Position numbers and translations under genes: made by a program. Shown here piece by piece: positions 5,205 to 5,855 of a stretch of DNA of 5,855 bases (position 1 is its first letter; each line of letters starts with the position of its first letter). Origin of the DNA: an uncultured Desulfuromonas sp. Lineage in GTDB: Bacteria > Desulfobacterota > Desulfuromonadia > Desulfuromonadales > Trichloromonadaceae. The notes beneath the pieces were generated by a model. That model was not told the origin of the DNA. It did not search any database and saw only the letters and a list, made by a program, of their open reading frames with translations. The DNA is taken from positions 1 through 5,855 of the forward strand of contig CALJLX010000179.1 in assembly GCA_937982495.1 (NCBI GenBank), in the 5' to 3' direction.

Positions 5205-5486
5205 TTACTCTTCGGTTCCTTCAGTCTCTTCCCCATCTTCCGAATCATCGGTGTCTTCCGTGTCTTCCTCGGGATCGACCGGAGTCGGTTCAGGGACGTC
5301 CGGCACGGCCGGCGGATCGTACTTCTGACAGTCCTGCAGACAGCCGACCATGCAGTCTTCGTAGGCCTGGCCGCCATAGCCCGCGCAACCGTCGCTGCAA
5401 TCGGAGGCGCAATCGGCCAGCGCCATGGTGGCGAAAAGTAGCGTGGTGAGTAGGCTCCAGGTTAAACAACGCAGCGTCTTTCGCAT
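5205..5486 (-). CDS. Small secreted Cys-rich protein with symmetric CX3CX3C pair and acidic tail
   Basis: 93 residues. Residues 1-24 form a signal peptide (basic MRKTLR, hydrophobic core, likely cleavage at MALA|DC). Immediately after come six cysteines: C26, C30, C34, then ten residues, then C45, C49, C53, i.e. CX3CX3C-X10-CX3CX3C. Spacing of 4 puts each trio on one face of a helix, so a helical hairpin joined by three disulfides, or a modified or metal-bound form, is plausible. Residues 58-72 are Pro-rich (PPAVPDVPEPTPVDP) and the last 20 are almost all Glu, Asp, Thr, Ser and Gly. AGGAG lies 8 bases before ATG 5486. It is the first gene of the operon, followed 37 bases later by the TPR-like gene and then the two radical SAM enzymes. 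That position makes it a candidate substrate, but the Sec signal peptide argues that it may simply be exported. No named family recognised. Confidence 0.82.
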   Translation of the reverse strand: MRKTLRCLTWSLLTTLLFATMALADCASDCSDGCAGYGGQAYEDCMVGCLQDCQKYDPPAVPDVPEPTPVDPEEDTEDTDDSEDGEETEGTEE

Positions 5487-5494
5487 GATTCCAT

Positions 5495-5499
5495 CTCCT
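5495..5499 (-). promoter_or_regulatory. Shine-Dalgarno of the Cys-rich protein gene
   Basis: AGGAG on the minus strand, 8 bases before ATG 5486. This is the first ribosome site of the operon. Confidence 0.7.
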
Positions 5500-5605
5500 G
5501 AGAATTCAAGGGGGTTGAGTGACGGGAGTTCCGCTTATCGGAAATCCCTTTTGACCAAAAAGACACCGGGGTTTTCTGTCGTGACCGGGATAACAGTTCT
5601 AGTCT

Positions 5606-5636
5606 CGCCTATTTGCCGATTTTTTTTCAATAGGCG
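5606..5636. repeat. Perfect 8-bp inverted repeat, possible operator
   Basis: CGCCTATT (5606-5613) and AATAGGCG (5629-5636) are exact reverse complements separated by 15 bases containing a T8 tract. The repeat sits in the divergent promoter region at the edge of the AT-rich core. Spacing of about two helical turns between arm centres (23 bases) would suit a dimeric regulator. A T-run follows on the plus strand after 5 bases, but no plus-strand gene lies close upstream, so a terminator is less likely. Confidence 0.45.
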
Positions 5637-5786
5637 CGCGATTTTTTTATTTAAGTAAACGAATTTATTTGATTTATTCTTGATTTGTTTTAGAGACAAA
5701 AGGGGTTGGATTCAGGACTGGGGCTGAGGTAGATTGAAACGCTTGAGATTCATCTGAACTCATTCACTTTGTCGTTTTGGGATACG

Positions 5787-5855
5787 ATGTCGAAAACACC
5801 ACAAGAAGATTGGGATCTCGCCGCGCTGGCCGATCTGGAATATTTTCTCGGCCGG
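5787..5855 (+). CDS. 5' end of a gene running off the window, unknown product
   Basis: ATG 5787 opens a frame without stops to the end of the window: MSKTPQEDWDLAALADLEYF and three more residues, 23 codons in all. The codon use fits the other genes here. The ribosome site is weak (GGGA about 5 bases before the ATG). It is transcribed divergently from the radical SAM operon. Too little is visible to name a family. Confidence 0.6.
   Translation, partial: MSKTPQEDWDLAALADLEYFLGR

Larger units (their letters stand above)
5487..5786. promoter_or_regulatory. Divergent intergenic region with AT-rich core
   Basis: 300 bases without a gene, between the leftward operon and a rightward partial gene, so promoters for both should lie here. 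Bases 5641-5700 have only 10 G/C in 60, in sharp contrast to the GC-rich genes. The core holds A/T tracts and a TTGATTT repeated 11 bases apart (5669-5675 and 5680-5686). I could not assign a convincing -35/-10 pair for either direction; TTGGAT 5706-5711 with TAGATT 5730-5735 (18-base spacer) is the best plus-strand candidate and is weak. Confidence 0.6.

Noticed and set aside
4514..5449. Long plus-strand open frame of 311 codons
   Set aside because: Its product is Arg/Pro/Gly-rich without domains, and it lies antisense to three supported minus-strand genes. Such frames are common in GC-rich DNA.

Overview
The window is GC-rich, gene-dense bacterial chromosome. The style of its proteins (paired radical SAM/SPASM enzymes, small secreted Cys-rich proteins, a PriA-like C-terminus) suggests a deltaproteobacterium of the Desulfuromonadales/Geobacter type. 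That placement is an inference; there is no rRNA or other clear marker here.

Layout. Bases 1-68 are the 3' end of a plus-strand gene, most likely priA. It is followed by a plus-strand gene (175-1209) for an exported protein that joins ankyrin repeats to a C-terminal Kunitz/BPTI-type domain, a fold found mainly in animals. This gene converges, 34 bases apart, on a run of seven minus-strand genes covering 1244-5486. In transcription order these encode: a secreted Cys-rich protein with an acidic tail (5486-5205); a membrane protein with an N-terminal TPR-like region (5167-4559); two tandem, paralogous radical SAM/SPASM enzymes (4559-3393 and 3393-2341); a two-helix membrane protein ending in a SHOCT domain (2310-1897); a very hydrophobic small membrane protein (1882-1619); and a small exported glycine-zipper/coiled-coil protein (1570-1244). 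Junctions are 1-base overlaps or gaps of at most 48 bases, so one operon is likely. A 300-base divergent intergenic region (5487-5786) with an AT-rich core and a perfect 8-bp inverted repeat separates it from a plus-strand gene that runs off the window at 5787.

Working model (inference). The two radical SAM enzymes modify a peptide or protein made in the same operon. The candidates are the symmetric Cys-rich protein CX3CX3C-X10-CX3CX3C and the tail of the TPR/membrane protein. The three small downstream membrane or exported proteins may be accessory. No protease, ABC transporter or recognisable PqqD/RRE protein lies in the window, so it does not match a textbook RiPP cassette. Two details stand out: a GC-rich hairpin that buries the start codon of the first radical SAM gene at its TAATG junction, and the ankyrin-Kunitz fusion.
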